Below, in pieces: positions 11,866 to 23,636 of a stretch of DNA of 40,137 bases; position 1 is the first letter of the stretch; every line of letters begins with the position of its first letter. Under the pieces are notes generated by a model that worked only from the letters and a program-made list of their open reading frames with translations, was not told the origin of the DNA and made no database searches. Origin of the DNA: Scleroderma bovista (taxonomy: Eukaryota; Basidiomycota; Agaricomycetes; Boletales; Sclerodermataceae); the NCBI GenBank assembly GCA_037178675.1, contig JAYMGJ010000313.1, positions 1-40,137 of the forward strand. The letters are read 5' to 3'. Both the position numbers and the translations under genes were made by a program.

Positions 11866-13078
11866 GTAGATTTGATCTCACCAAAACTCGTGCAAATTCA
11901 TCCGCCATGGCTCTGAACTTACTGTCTCTGACAGTATGCATAAACCCACACTCTTTGTCTGTCACTCACGTCCGGCCAATCTTGGCCTCTATACTCCTGA
12001 GCATCGCGCTCTCTGACTTGTCCTACCCGGACTTTCCGCTCTGACCATCTCCGGTCGCCCGCATTGACTGGCAACTACTCCTGGACTTTGCTCTAAGTCC
12101 TTCATACTTTATTTCCGATGACTGCTCTTCTTTAGGGCATCAACTCCGGCCACCCCTATCTTACTCCGGCTCTACAAACCCTTGTTTAGTCCAGACTTTT
12201 GAATTTCTGCCCTCTTGTCCTTTCTTTGGACTTGGAAACTCTTTGGCCGACTTGGAAGTATTTGTCTACACTCTGTTGCCTTGGCTTGTCACCAGCTCTG
12301 CTGCCTGCACCTACCTTTTCCTTCCTTTGGCTGCTCTGACCCTCATCAACTCCGGACTTTTGGTTTTCCGGCTTGTTGTCCCTTCTCCGGGACTTGGAAA
12401 CTCTTCGCTCCACCTGGAAACCTTGTCCGCACTCTGCAGCCATTCTTTGGCATCGTGTCTGTTGCCTCTGTCTGCCTCTTGCCTCCTTTTGTCTATCTAG
12501 ACTCTTGGCTACTCCGGACTTTTGAATTTCCGGCTTTCCATCCTTTCTCCAGCATCGGAAACCCTCAGCTTTATCCGGAAATCATTGTCTACGCTCTGTA
12601 GCCATCTCCAGGCATTGTATCTGCTGTCCTCGTCCGCTCACTGCTTTCAGCAATCTCAGACACCATATCCTGTCTCTCTGCAGCTACTCGGGTGTCTAAC
12701 ACCTTGATACTCCGGCATCTTGGTCCGCTCCGGCTCCCTGACTCCACTAGAAGTACTCCGCAGTGCTTTGGAACACTCTATAACCAGCTCCGATGTTTCA
12801 GCTCAAAACTCTGGTCGCCCTACTGTTCACTTGGGCTCCCTTTAGTGAAAATGTCACTCCTTGCACTTGGAACTCTTTCCGCTCTGTGGAAACTCCAGCC
12901 AACTCCGGACCTATGCAGCAGGCCATCCACTAGTCTTTGCTCCCTACCTTTGCTCTTGACAGTCTTGTGTCTGTCCTTCTGTCTGTCCTTTGTGTCTGTC
13001 CTTTCTAGTCGCTCTTTGCACCATTGACACTCTTGTCTGTGGTATCTAGACCTTGTCCAGTCATCTCTTGTGCACCAC

Positions 13079-13440
13079 ACACTAACTCCGGTTGTGTCTT
13101 GTGGTTGCACACCAACTCCGGTCAACTCCTGTAGTTGTGCACTAACTCCGGTCACTCCTTGTGGCTGCGCACTAACTCCGGTCACCTCCTGTGACCTGCA
13201 TACTACCTTTACTAGTTGCCTTCTGTGCCCAGTGCACCAACTCTTGTCATCTCCTGTGGCTGCGCACTAACTCCGGTCAACTCCTGTGGTTGCGCACTAA
13301 CTCCGGTCACCTCCTGTGCCCTGTGTGCTAACTCCAGTTGCCTTCTGTGCCCAGTACACTAACTCCAGTCATCTCCTGTGGCTGCGCACGAACTCCGGTC
13401 ACTTCCTGTGCCCTGTGTGCTAACTCCGGTCACATCTCCA
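13079..13440 (+). repeat. Minisatellite with about 30-bp units inside the non-coding element
   Basis: Roughly a dozen diverged units of the form GTGCGCACTAACTCCGGTCA followed by a short variable stretch ending CTCCTGTGG. Spacing is 25-40 bp and varies. The same array appears inverted at about 35160-35370 in the second copy of this family. Confidence 0.8.
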
Positions 13441-14503
13441 CCTGATCGCTTGGTATCTCTGGACTTTCTCCACCTACCCGGACTAACAGGCTTTGCTGTT
13501 ACCCATTGGAAACCCCTATTTCCGGAACTCCGGCACTGTCCTGCCATCCAGTCTGTCATTCTGACCCCTTTTGCCTGCCTCTGACTATCTTGTCAACCTC
13601 TGAGTCTGTCCTTTCTGAAATTGTCAACTCCGGTCGTCTCCGCTCCTCTGGCATCATCACACAAACTCTCTCCGTGCCCCTGCGCACACCTCTGTGTCTC
13701 TGCACACAAACCTTTGTGCTCTTTTGCACAATCCGCACCTCCGGTGCAATCTGGTGCTATATGCACAAATCTGTGCCTCTGTGCACAACCCTCGCTCGGA
13801 AACTACTAATAGGAGTAACTTCGAAACATAACATACCACCTACGAGGATCCGTTGATCAATTAGGTATTGGTTTGTATTATCACCGAATACCTTGCAGTG
13901 TTTGCCAAGCCCCTGACGTCACCCCCTGGGAACCTAGTTTCCAAAACTCCGGAATTTACTTCTGCCTCCTGCTCTCTCTGACCCCTTGTCGACTAGCCAG
14001 TTGAACTCCTGGTAACTCCGGGCAAACCCACCTGCTTCTATCCAGCTTGCGATGGCTAACCCCCATGACTGCAATCTAACTCTGAAAGCAACTCCAGTTC
14101 TTCCTTGATTGGAAGGAACCACCTCCGCCTGGAAGCCACCCGCTACCACCCAAGACCTTGTCTTCAGTTTCACCAACTTGGACTCACCCTTGCATTCGCT
14201 ACTCTCTTGTCTCCATATACCTGGGCTACCTCTCATCACCATCCCTGACTACTCCGAGTAACTCCGGTTGTTGTCCACCTGGACAACTGCACTCTGTGCT
14301 ATTCTGCTCCGGACCTCTTTGTCAAAACTCCGGACTTTGTATTCACTACTCCGGACCTTTCTTGTCAATACTCCGGACCATTCTTGTCAAAACTCCGGAC
14401 CTTGTTGTCAAAACTCCGGACCTTGTTGTCAAAACTCCGGATTTTACTCACTCCACAGCACCATCCTCTGCTGTTCTGCCTAACCTGCTTTGTGCTTGCT
14501 AGC

Positions 14504-14629
14504 CCCAAGTGTCACTTGGGTGCATCTGCACTACCTGCTCTCAGACCCGGCCATCTGGTGTTTTGACCCCATTACCCTGAGGGTAGACTATGGGACGTCT
14601 ACCCAAAGAAGGGGATAAGGGCTTTGCCC
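14504..14629 (+). other. Cluster of perfect inverted repeats, possible structured RNA
   Basis: Four perfect inverted repeats follow one another: CCCAAGTG-t-CACTTGGG (14504-14520), TACCCT-g-AGGGTA (14573-14585), GGGTAGAC with GTCTACCC around an 8-nt loop (14581-14604), and GGGC-ttt-GCCC (14619-14629). The second and third overlap, so they may be alternative folds. This part lacks the ACTCCGG motif of its surroundings. In a non-coding retroelement it could be a packaging or dimerisation signal; that is inference. Confidence 0.55.
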
Positions 14630-16837
14630 CGGCCAACCTCTGGTCATTTTTTATCTTTATCGTAGTCTGTATCTGACCTTTCCGGTCACATCTCCGGCCA
14701 GTCCGGAACTCCATACCCATTTCCTGCTACTAGCTAGCTTGTTTGGCTTTGCGCCAACACTCCTGTCTGGGACAGCTTCGCGCTGACTCACTCTTCCGAC
14801 TGTGTCTCCAACCAGTCCGGTACTCCTGGTCCTGTACCAACCCTCTCGACTGAGACAGTGTCATGCTGACTCACCTTTCCGACTGCGTCTCCGGCCAGTC
14901 CGGAACTCCTGACCCAATCTCCGGTCGCTCTCTAGCTTGGAGGCTTCTCTCCAGCTGTGTCAATCTTCTGCGACCAACCGAGACAGCATTGCGCTGGCTC
15001 ACCAAAACTATGTCCTCTGTGCTAGCCTGCTTGTATCTGCTGACTACCTTAGTACCAACTGTCCCATCCTTGTCTGGCCCTACTAGCGGACTTCCGGTCA
15101 CTTGGCAGTACTTGCACCCCAACTCCGGATCTCTTCCGCACACCCAGAACCTCAACCTTTGACTCTCTCTCTTGTTGCTGATATTTGTGGACTCCTGACC
15201 CATCTAGGCTCTCAATCAACTGATCCTACCACTTCTGGATCAACTCCATGCTTTCTCCGGTCAACTGTACTACTTTGTACTCAAAACTCCGGACTGTTTC
15301 CACAGGAAAGCTGAGTACTTGCCCGGAAATCGTCGGACCACTTTCCCTCCTTGTCAGTAACCTCTAGGGTCACTCTATGGCCACTCTCCGGCCACTGGTT
15401 CTTGTAGCTTGGACATTCCCTGTTCCCGACCTTCTGGTCACTCTGGCTTTACAGCCACCCGCATCTTGCTCTCTGAGCTTATTCTACTCAGCTGTGCTTT
15501 TAATCTGTGCTTCCCCCAGTTGCACTAATCTGTTTCCGGACCATTCCTGGTCTCTCCGGCCCTTGTGGTCAACTCCTGGTCAGTTTTAGCATCTCCGGTT
15601 GCGACCTCCGGTCTGCATCTGGACTCAAGACATTGCTTGTCCCTATGCGCAATCTGACAGTCTGTTCTGACTCCTGGTCACCTCTAGTCCATCTCCGGAC
15701 TCTCTGGTCAAATCCTGACCATCTCCTGCAGTTCCGCTTTTGTCCTGTCCAACTCCGGCGGACTTCCTGGTCACGTCCTGGTCAGCTCTAGCAGTCCTGC
15801 TTGCAAACTCCGGTTTGCACCTCCTCTCTGGACATTCCCTAAGTCATCTGACTTCCTGTCCAAACTCCTGGTGCTTTCTTCGAGACCCTCTGTCTCTCTG
15901 ACATCTTCGCGAGTCCTGCTTTGCATCTCCGGTTTTTATCCAAAACTCCAGACTTCTGGTATCACTTCCTGGGTCATCTGACCCACCTCCAGCAGCTCTG
16001 CTTTGTTGTCTGGTTTGCACCTCAAAAATCCGGACATCCTGTCCTCTGTCCTTGTCGACGCCTCTAGCAGTTCTGCTTGCGATCTCCAACTTGAAACTCT
16101 GGACTTTATTTGTCACCCTTGTAGTCATCTGACTCCCTCTCCTGACACCTTGCTTGTGATCTCCGGCTTGAAACTCAAAATTCCGGACTTCCATGTCATT
16201 TCCAGAGTCATCAGACTCTCTGTCGGTACTACTTGTGCTTGCAATCTTCAGCTTGCACCAAAAAATTCCGGACTTCTTGTATCATCTGTGGATTCATCTG
16301 ACTGCTTGTCTTGACTCCTGCTTATGATCTCCAGTCCATATCTAAAAAACTCCGGACTTCTCATATCATCTCTGGAGCCATCTGCTTCCCTGCCTTGACT
16401 CTTGCTCGCAGTTCCCTGCTTGCAACTCAAAACTCCGGACCTCCTGTGTCATCAGACTCCTTGTCCTGACTCCTGGTGTCTTCTCCGGAACACTTTGTCC
16501 ACTGTGACATCTCCAGCTGTCTTGTTTGTGATTCCTGACTCACTTTTCAACTCCGGATACCCCATGTCGTCTCCTGAGTCATCTGACTCACTTCTCCGAC
16601 ATACTGTCGCTTCTCTGAGACACTCTGTCTTCTCCGACATCCTGCCTGACCGTCTGACCTTGACACCTGTTTGCTCTGGCTCGGACTTCCTGGACCTGGA
16701 CTCATCTCCGGTATCATCACTCACTGATGGTTCACCCGGACCTTAGCCTAGTCCTTCTGTTAGTCCCAATGGTAGACCTTGCACTCTATGTTGCATCCGC
16801 ACTGAGGTCTCAAGGGCTCGGCCTAAGAGGGGGATAC

Positions 16838-18140
16838 TGTCATATCCATACTTTTCCAGTCGCAACTCCGGTCTAACCATGGCCCGCCTGACCTCTCCTT
16901 AGGCATAGATGCAACTCCGGATCTAGTCCGGCCATCTCCAGCCCTATAGCTGCACTCCAGCTCAACTCCGGTCACTACGTCCATCTCTGCCTCAGGACTA
17001 ACCCCTGTCTTCCTACAGACAGATCCGCAGTCTAACTCCTCCGTGTTGGACCTGTACCTACCACTAGTCGCTACTCCGGTTTCAGTCCGGCCACTCCCTT
17101 AGCCTTGTCTGCGACGTAGCCCAACTCCGGCTGGTACATCCAACTCTGGCTCAGTTCTGCTCCTGCTCCTGCTCCACTTCCTCTGTCAGGTCCACCAAAG
17201 GCTTAGGACATTTCCATGTCCAACTCCGGACCTTCCTCTGGCTACTCCGCCCTTCCTCCACCTGTGCACTCCCTCCGCTCTTGCACTTCCTCCGGTCGTG
17301 CACTTCCTCCGGTCCCACTTCCTCTGGTCCCACTTCCTCCGGTCCCACTTCCTCCGGTCCCACTTCCTCCGGTCCCACTTCCTCCGGTCCTGGACATCGC
17401 TCCGGACTTAACATTAGTTAAGTCCACCTCCAACCCTTACCTGTCCTCTTCCGACCTAGTTCCCTTTACTTCACTGTCCCTGCTTTTCCTCCGTCGTCCC
17501 TGTATCTCTAGTTCCCTGTGTCTGCTCCCGCTCCGGTTTATTTTCCTGTACCTGCTTTATTTTCCTGTCCGTTTCTGCTCTGTCCCTTGTCCCAACTAAG
17601 GTGTTTACTTGTCACCATATATACTCACCCTAGTTCTCATTTACTATATAAACTGCTATACTCCGGCCTAGTAGTTTCCTTAGATCAAATCTCGACTAAG
17701 ATACTCCCCACTCTGTACTACCCACCATGCTCTCCTAATCCCATCTTGTTCTCCTGAACTCTGGCCAACTCCAGCCTCCGTCCTATCTCGTCCCCTTGGT
17801 CCTATGTCCGATCCTAGCAAGTCTCCTACTTGCACGAGGGCAAAAGCCACCTCTGTCCCAGACTCGACGCTAGACCTCTCAGGACTATCCCACCTCTGGG
17901 ATGTCCTTCACTCCGGACAAGCTGCGCTCAACTCCGGACCACTTTCCCGCGGTCCGGACTTACTCCGCAAAAACCCGGACTTACTCCCTGTGCTTCTCTA
18001 GTGCCCGGACTTTGTTCGTTTGACCCGGACTTGACTCTCCACACTAACTAGCACCTACTAGTGTCTGGACTTACCTCCTCATTAGTTCCCTGCACCTCTG
18101 GACCTCCTAGTAAGATCGTTGAGGAGAACCGGTCTTGACA
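16838..18140 (+). repeat. 3' LTR of the non-coding element, preceded by a purine tract
   Basis: Begins TGTCATATCC directly after the purine tract at about 16823-16837 and ends GGTCTTGACA next to the TSD GATTC. The minisatellite near 17305-17390 has one more 15-bp unit than the 5' LTR. Confidence 0.9.
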
Positions 18141-18606
18141 GATTCCTGGAGGAGCCCTTGATTAGGTGCTTCCCAAGCCTGTACTGGCACCTCTTCCTTA
18201 TTCTGGAAAGGGAAGACCATTATGGAAATCTGATAATGGACTTCTTAAGTCCATCTCTGCTTACATCTTGTACAATAAGGCTCCGGTTGTTCTTTTTACC
18301 CCTTACAAAATTTTTCCACGGTCTATGCTTACCTTCGAATATTGGTCTTTGGACGGCAACAAGGTTGTCTCCAATTATCAGTATTGTCCTGATTACGATT
18401 TGGATGTTTTCTTTGACATTTTACCTAGGCATTGGTCATATACGACATTTACAATACCTATGGACTCCTCGGATTCCTCATCTTCAACAGAAGAGGATAC
18501 ACAATCTGAATCTTCTTCATCTTCAGAAGAAGATCTTATCTTTCTTCCACCTGCTTCTACTACCGCTGTACCGGAACTGATTTTACTAAATCTTTTTGAT
18601 TTTTGA
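18141..18606 (+). pseudogene. 3' part of the extra ORF upstream of copia gag
   Basis: Removing the nested element and one GATTC joins 10577 to 18146 in the same frame, reading SDSGIPGGALD, a TAG at 18163, then 146 open codons (LPKPVLAPLPYSGKGRPLWK onward) to TGA at 18604. Aromatic-rich text (TFEYWSLDGNKVV, YDLDVFFDILPRHWSY) is followed by an acidic serine tail (SSDSSSSTEEDTQ). It ends 16 bases before the gag ATG. With the part at 8755-10577 the frame is about 760 codons. No family is recognised. Confidence 0.7.
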
Positions 18607-18622
18607 ATATATCAGAATCATT

Positions 18623-21600
18623 ATGTCCGGAAACACTGGTGACATGAAGAAGACCACACCCATCCTCACTGGTGCATCCAATTACTTGGAATGGAAGTCT
18701 GCCATGAAGTCACTCTTGCAAGTCATGGGAGTCTGGCGCTATGCGCATCATCAGGTACCTGCTGTCATTGCTGGACAGGCTGGTGCAACTGCCGAGCAAC
18801 AGGCGACTGATGAAGTCAATCGGGATAAAGCCCTCGGTACGATCACGTACTATACATCCGCACTCATCAGACAGAATCTGATGAATGAGAACCAACCTCA
18901 TACGGTTTGGGCTGCGCTCAACACTTCTTATGGGACTCCTGGCACTGCTGGTGTCTTTGTTGAGTTCAAGCGTCTCACGCGTATGATAATTCCAGGGAAT
19001 CAAGATCCTACTCCGGCTGTACATCAAATGCAGTCCACGATTGGCTATTTGGCCTCTAATGGCCTCACTCTCCCCGACTCCGCTCAAGCAATGCTTCTTC
19101 TTGGTGCCTTACCGAATGAGTGGCAAGGCTTCGCTTCCACACTCCTGGCCACCTTATTGGTCAATCCAAACGCTGCTCAAATTGCTGCGGGCGTTCAACG
19201 CCTTACCTTTGATGCGGTTCTTCCGAAAATAATGGAAGAATGGTCCAGGAAGTCCGGCAAGTCTATAATGCCGACAATAAAGAAGGAACAGAATGCGCAG
19301 GCAGGACCTTCTCACCCTAGGTGCAAGAAGTGTTCTGGACGTCACAGCACCACGGATCACCGTGATGACTACAAAAAGACATTCACTCCTAATGCCGCTG
19401 CAGGACCTTCTACATTCCCGCCGAAGAATCAGGGTGGTGGAAAAGGGAAAGGAGGAGGAAAGAAGGGAAAAGGAAAACAGCCTTACAAGGGTAAAGGCAA
19501 GCAGCGTCAAAACGCTGCAGAACAAACTGCACAGATCGTCAAGCTTGACTCAGACGATGATTCTGATGCTGGGTCCGTCTCTAATATTCCTGAGACAGGC
19601 TGGTCCGTGCTTACTCCATCCCAACTTGCTGCAGAGTCAGTATTACATTCTGTGCATAATGACCTGGCAAGAAAGAAGAGGGATGATGAGGATTATGCGT
19701 GTAGACTAGCTACGAGACCACGGACTCCCGATGACGGGACCATAAAGTATCGTGATGACGGTTTTGTTTGTGACCAATATAACGATGAAAGCTTTGACTG
19801 TTATACCTTGTGGACCTCTAAGGAGAGTGACGAAAGGTGTCTTTGCTTAACATCTCCCCACTCAGGACAGAAAACCGAATCTCACTGCCCCAAGCATAAA
19901 CATTTAACAGGCTTATGGTTAATGGATTCCGGTGCAACCGATCACTCCACTCCATATCATGATGACTTCCTGACATACAAGGAACTTCAGAAGCCTATAA
20001 ATGTGGGTACTGCTGGTGCTGAAGTAATTCAGTTTTTAGGCATAGGTACAGTTGCCTTCAAAGCTAAAGTCGGCAATGTACAGAAACAAATCTATCTTCG
20101 ACACGTCTACTATTCTCCATCAGGAGATAGGCGTATTTGTTCACTTCAGTGGCTTACCACAAAACTCAAGATGAAACTTTACGCTGATGCGAAGATAACT
20201 CGTGTCTTCGATTCACGAAATGAAGTCTTCTTGGAAGGGACTAGGTTAATTCCAAGAAACAATCTCCATTGGTTTTATGGGAAACCGATACATCAGACTG
20301 GAGCTCTTGGACTTCTCGTGGATTTGGACATAAAATCCATTTCAACGGTGCAATGTGCAACCATTACAAATAAATTCAACAACTATGATCTATGGCATAG
20401 TCGTCTAGGTCATCCTAACCCTCAAACTATGCGGCATGCTACTCGCGCTACCGATGGTATTGAGAAATTGGACATACCAACGACGGCACCACTCTGTCCT
20501 GACTGTCAGATTGGCAAGATGCCCTCAAGGTCTTTTCCATCTTCCGATAAACGAGCAGACAAGATACTTGAGATGGTGCACTGTGACCTGGTCGAGTTCC
20601 CTGTCTTGTCATATAACCGACACAAGTATTGTCTCACGATCATTGATGATTACTCTGGTTATGGCACAGTTTGTCTTTTGCAGTTAAAGTCGGATACCAC
20701 CACCGCATTCTCTACCTGGGTAACCTGGGCTGAGAAACAAACTGGTCATTCACTCCTATGAGTACGTTCCGATCGAGGAGGAGAATTTATGGCAACCATA
20801 TTTAAAACCTTCCTCACCTCCAAAGGGGTAGAACAACAACTCTCCGTTTCGGATCATCCACAACAAAATGGTCGCACAGAAAGGTTCAATCGGACCTTAC
20901 TCAAGAAAGAAGAAACCATGCGTCACGCAGCATGTCTACCGAAGAATCTATGGAACTTCGCTCTTGACACTGCAGTCCATGTCTATAACAGGACACCAAT
21001 GCATCGCATAGGCTGGAAAACACCAGTTGAACTTCTGTTCAACAAGAAACCTGATATATCCTACCTTCGAGTATTCAGATGTCTTGCTTATGTCCATATT
21101 CCAAAGGACAAGCGAAAAGACAAACTTACTCCGAAAGCCGAAGAAATGATATTCCTTGGTTATGAACCAGGAACAAAGGGTTACCGCTTCCTGCGGAACA
21201 ACAGATCTATATATGTGGAAACAACTGCCACATTCGTTGAAAATTTATTCCCAAATTGTCCCGAAGAAAAGTTGAAAAAGAAAATCGATATACCTGAACC
21301 AATTCATCCTTCTGAAGAAGAAGCATCAGGTAACAATGATGAAAATAATCACCAACCTCCACCTGACGATCTGGAATTTCCACCCATTGACCCATATCAA
21401 CCAAATGAGAGTCATACAAGAGGTGACAATTCTAAAGGAGACACCACAAAGCCACAAGGTCCAACCCAATGCCCCCCTAAACCTACAGTAGAGGAAGTCG
21501 CTGACAACGACCCGCAAGTTCCTCAGGGAGGTCATACTAGTTCTGATAACCGACGCCCGGAAGAAGATCTCGGATATGTGTTCAACAGATGAACTCAATC

Positions 21601-23626
21601 TTGGGAACGCCCTCAAGAGGCACCACGTCCCAGAGAAGAAGAGTTCTTCTATTTTGATCAAGAAGCCCAAGATACTCCAATTCCGGATTTCAGGATTCCT
21701 AATGTACCTAATCCAATCCGTTGCAATCCCCCTCGAGTTCGTAATCCACCTCTGAGACCAGACAATGTCTATGGTCAAAGGAACCCTGTAGATATAGAAC
21801 GAGAAATTGCAAGAGAACGAGATTGGACAAGAATGGTCTTAGGAAGAGGAGTTCCAACTATTCCTCGAACAGAACCCATGGTCGAATCAAGACCAAATCC
21901 TCCTGCACCTGAAGAACCTCAAGAGGCTCCCGTTGCTGTTCCATTACCATCAATGGATGAAGATGAGAATGAAATGGAAGACGTCTTAGTTCCAAACACT
22001 GATGTTGACACTATGATTCAACTAGGTCAACACTACATTCTCAACTACATCATGAAGCAGGCAGCAAAGCCGCTCAAGGGTATTCCTTATCACTTTAAGG
22101 ATATCCGCAACTATCCATTGGATGAACAGAAGAAATGGGAACAGGCATGCAAGGAAGAAATCAAGTCTATCGAAGATAGACACATATGGACTTTGGTGGA
22201 TTGTCCGCCAGATCGAAAACCTGTCAAATGTCGCTGGGTATTCGCAAAGGAATCAGATGGAAGATTTAAAGCCCGCTTGGTTGCGAAAGGCTTTTCACAA
22301 ATCTATGGTGAAGACTACGATGAAACCTTCTCACCGGTCACATGCTTTGAGACAGTACAACTGCTCTTGGCTTATGCGTGTCGAAACGACTGGGAAATTG
22401 AAAGTCTTGATGTCAAGACTGCCTTCTTATATGGGCGACTCAATGAAGAAATCTACATGGAGCAACCCGAAGGTTTCAAAGTACCAGGTTCAAGTAACAA
22501 GGTCTATCGTCTATTGCGCGCTCTCTATGGCCTGAAGCAAGCCGCACTAGCATGGAACAAAGAGCTACACAAATCGCTCCTAAAGCTCAACTTCAAACGT
22601 TCCAAAGCAGATCCTGGAGTATATATCTACCAAGATAAATCAGGCATCATGCTGTTCATCGTCTACGTTGATGATGGACTTCTTATGTCAAACTCTGCCA
22701 AACTTCTCAAGAAGAAGAAAACCGCATTCCTAAACGTATGGGAAGCTCGTGACATGGGTCCAGTACAAGAATATCTTGGATTCCAGATCACTCGCAATCA
22801 CGTTAAATGCTCAATGGTTTTACACCAACATCCTTACATATTGAAAGTACTCAAACACTTTCAAATGGAGAACGTCAAACACATCCGTACACCTTTACCT
22901 GCTGGGTATCAACCATCTACAGCACCAAAGGACTACAATGCAAGCCCAACAACAAGACAACGGTATCAGTCCGTTATAGGATCACTCCTATTTGTCATGC
23001 TTGGCACGCATCCAGATATCACCTTTGCCGTAATCAAAATGTCACAGTTCATGGCAAATCCTACCAAAGAACACCTCTCGAAGGCACTTCACATAGTGAA
23101 GTATTTGGGTTTGACTCCAAATCTTGCACTTCATTTTACAGGAGGAGCTTCGTCACTGGATTGCTATTCTGACTCTGACTGGGCAGGCGATAGCGAAACA
23201 AGACGTTCAACTAGCGGTTATGCTATCTTTCTTGGCAATGACTTGGTTAGCTGGCAATCTCGCCGACAACCAACTGTGGCTCTGTCATCAACAGAAGCCG
23301 AGTACATGTCAATGTGCGATTGCGCACAACAGATTCTATGGATCAAATCCCTCTTCCAAGAGTGTCATCTCTCCCTCCAACACTTCATGATGTTTGGAGA
23401 TAACAAGGGCGCTATACATATTGCGCAAAATCCAGTTATGGAAGGACGGTCAAAGCACATCGATATCAAGTATTATTTCCTCCGCAAATGTGTTGAGAAG
23501 AATACTTTCCTGCTTGACTATGTTCCCACTGATCAGCAGAAAGCTGATATGATGACAAAGAATCTGACATGGCAGAAATTCCAAGACAATCGCTCGCGAC
23601 TGAACCTTCTAGAGTTCAAGTCTTAG
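18623..23626 (+). pseudogene. Copia gag-pol polyprotein with two in-frame TGA stops
   Basis: One frame of 1,667 codons from MSGNTGDMKKTTPILTG to LNLLEFKS, broken only by TGA at 20759 and 21590. The gag part has an unusual knuckle, C234-x2-C237-x3-H241-x4-H246 (CKKCSGRHSTTDH) instead of CCHC, and a Lys/Gly-rich basic stretch. The protease site is DSGATDHS (from residue 435). The integrase has H-x3-H (WHSRLGH) and CPDC, then acidic residues in VHCDLVEF, RSDRGGEF and GRTERF; the first stop falls four codons before that second Asp. The reverse transcriptase has YVDD at 1348-1351 and ALYGLKQ. RNase H shows YSDSDWAGD, SSTEAEY and GDNKGAI. Order protease-integrase-RT-RNase H is copia. Both stops fit CGA to TGA. 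The ATG at 18623 is preferred to an in-frame one at 18596 because it follows the upstream ORF stop. Confidence 0.93.
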
Positions 23627-23636
23627 CGAGGAGGAG
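23627..23636 (+). promoter_or_regulatory. Polypurine tract of the copia element
   Basis: CGAGGAGGAG lies between the gag-pol stop and the 3' LTR, the expected place for plus-strand priming. Confidence 0.75.

Larger units (their letters stand above)
11866..16837 (+). repeat. Non-coding interior saturated with ACTCCGG-type motifs
   Basis: The interior is pyrimidine-rich on this strand and built from degenerate repeats centred on AACTCCGGAC/T. At least eight ACTCCGG copies fall between about 14260 and 14440 alone, three of them in a 24-bp unit AAAACTCCGGACCTTGTTGTC. Another array near 15900-16450 repeats the motif with CATCTGACTC. Variants such as CTCCAG and CTCTGG are what deamination of the central CpG would give. 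Open frames here (up to about 128 codons) follow the repeat and show no domain, so I do not call genes. Confidence 0.8.
10578..18140 (+). mobile_element. Nested large non-coding LTR element (LARD-like)
   Basis: Two long LTRs (10578-11865, 1288 bp; 16838-18140, 1303 bp) run TGTCATATCC to GGTCTTGACA and are flanked by the 5-bp duplication GATTC (10573-10577 and 18141-18145). The 4.97-kb interior has no gag, protease, integrase, reverse transcriptase or RNase H motif in any frame, so it must have used proteins supplied in trans. A purine tract (AAGAGGGGGATAC) lies directly before the 3' LTR, giving plus orientation. No standard primer site (TGG start) follows the 5' LTR. LARD means large retrotransposon derivative; the parent family is not known. 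Confidence 0.9.

Noticed and set aside
13079..13440. CRISPR-like array of regularly spaced repeats
   Set aside because: Units vary in sequence and spacing, have no unique spacers, lie inside a retroelement and the genome is eukaryotic.
11866..16837. Open frames of up to about 128 codons within the non-coding element
   Set aside because: They follow the ACTCCGG repeats, occur on both strands and show no domain, start context or splice logic.
8755..18606. Envelope-like gene
   Set aside because: Envelope-like frames in copia elements normally follow pol. Here the frame precedes gag, lacks a signal peptide with a C-terminal anchor, and only hydrophobic segments near the N-terminus are seen.
18623..23626. 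TGA read as a sense codon (recoding) in gag-pol
   Set aside because: The P450 genes and most frames use TGA as a normal stop, and the in-frame TGAs fit CGA deamination in an element with the same bias in its LTRs.
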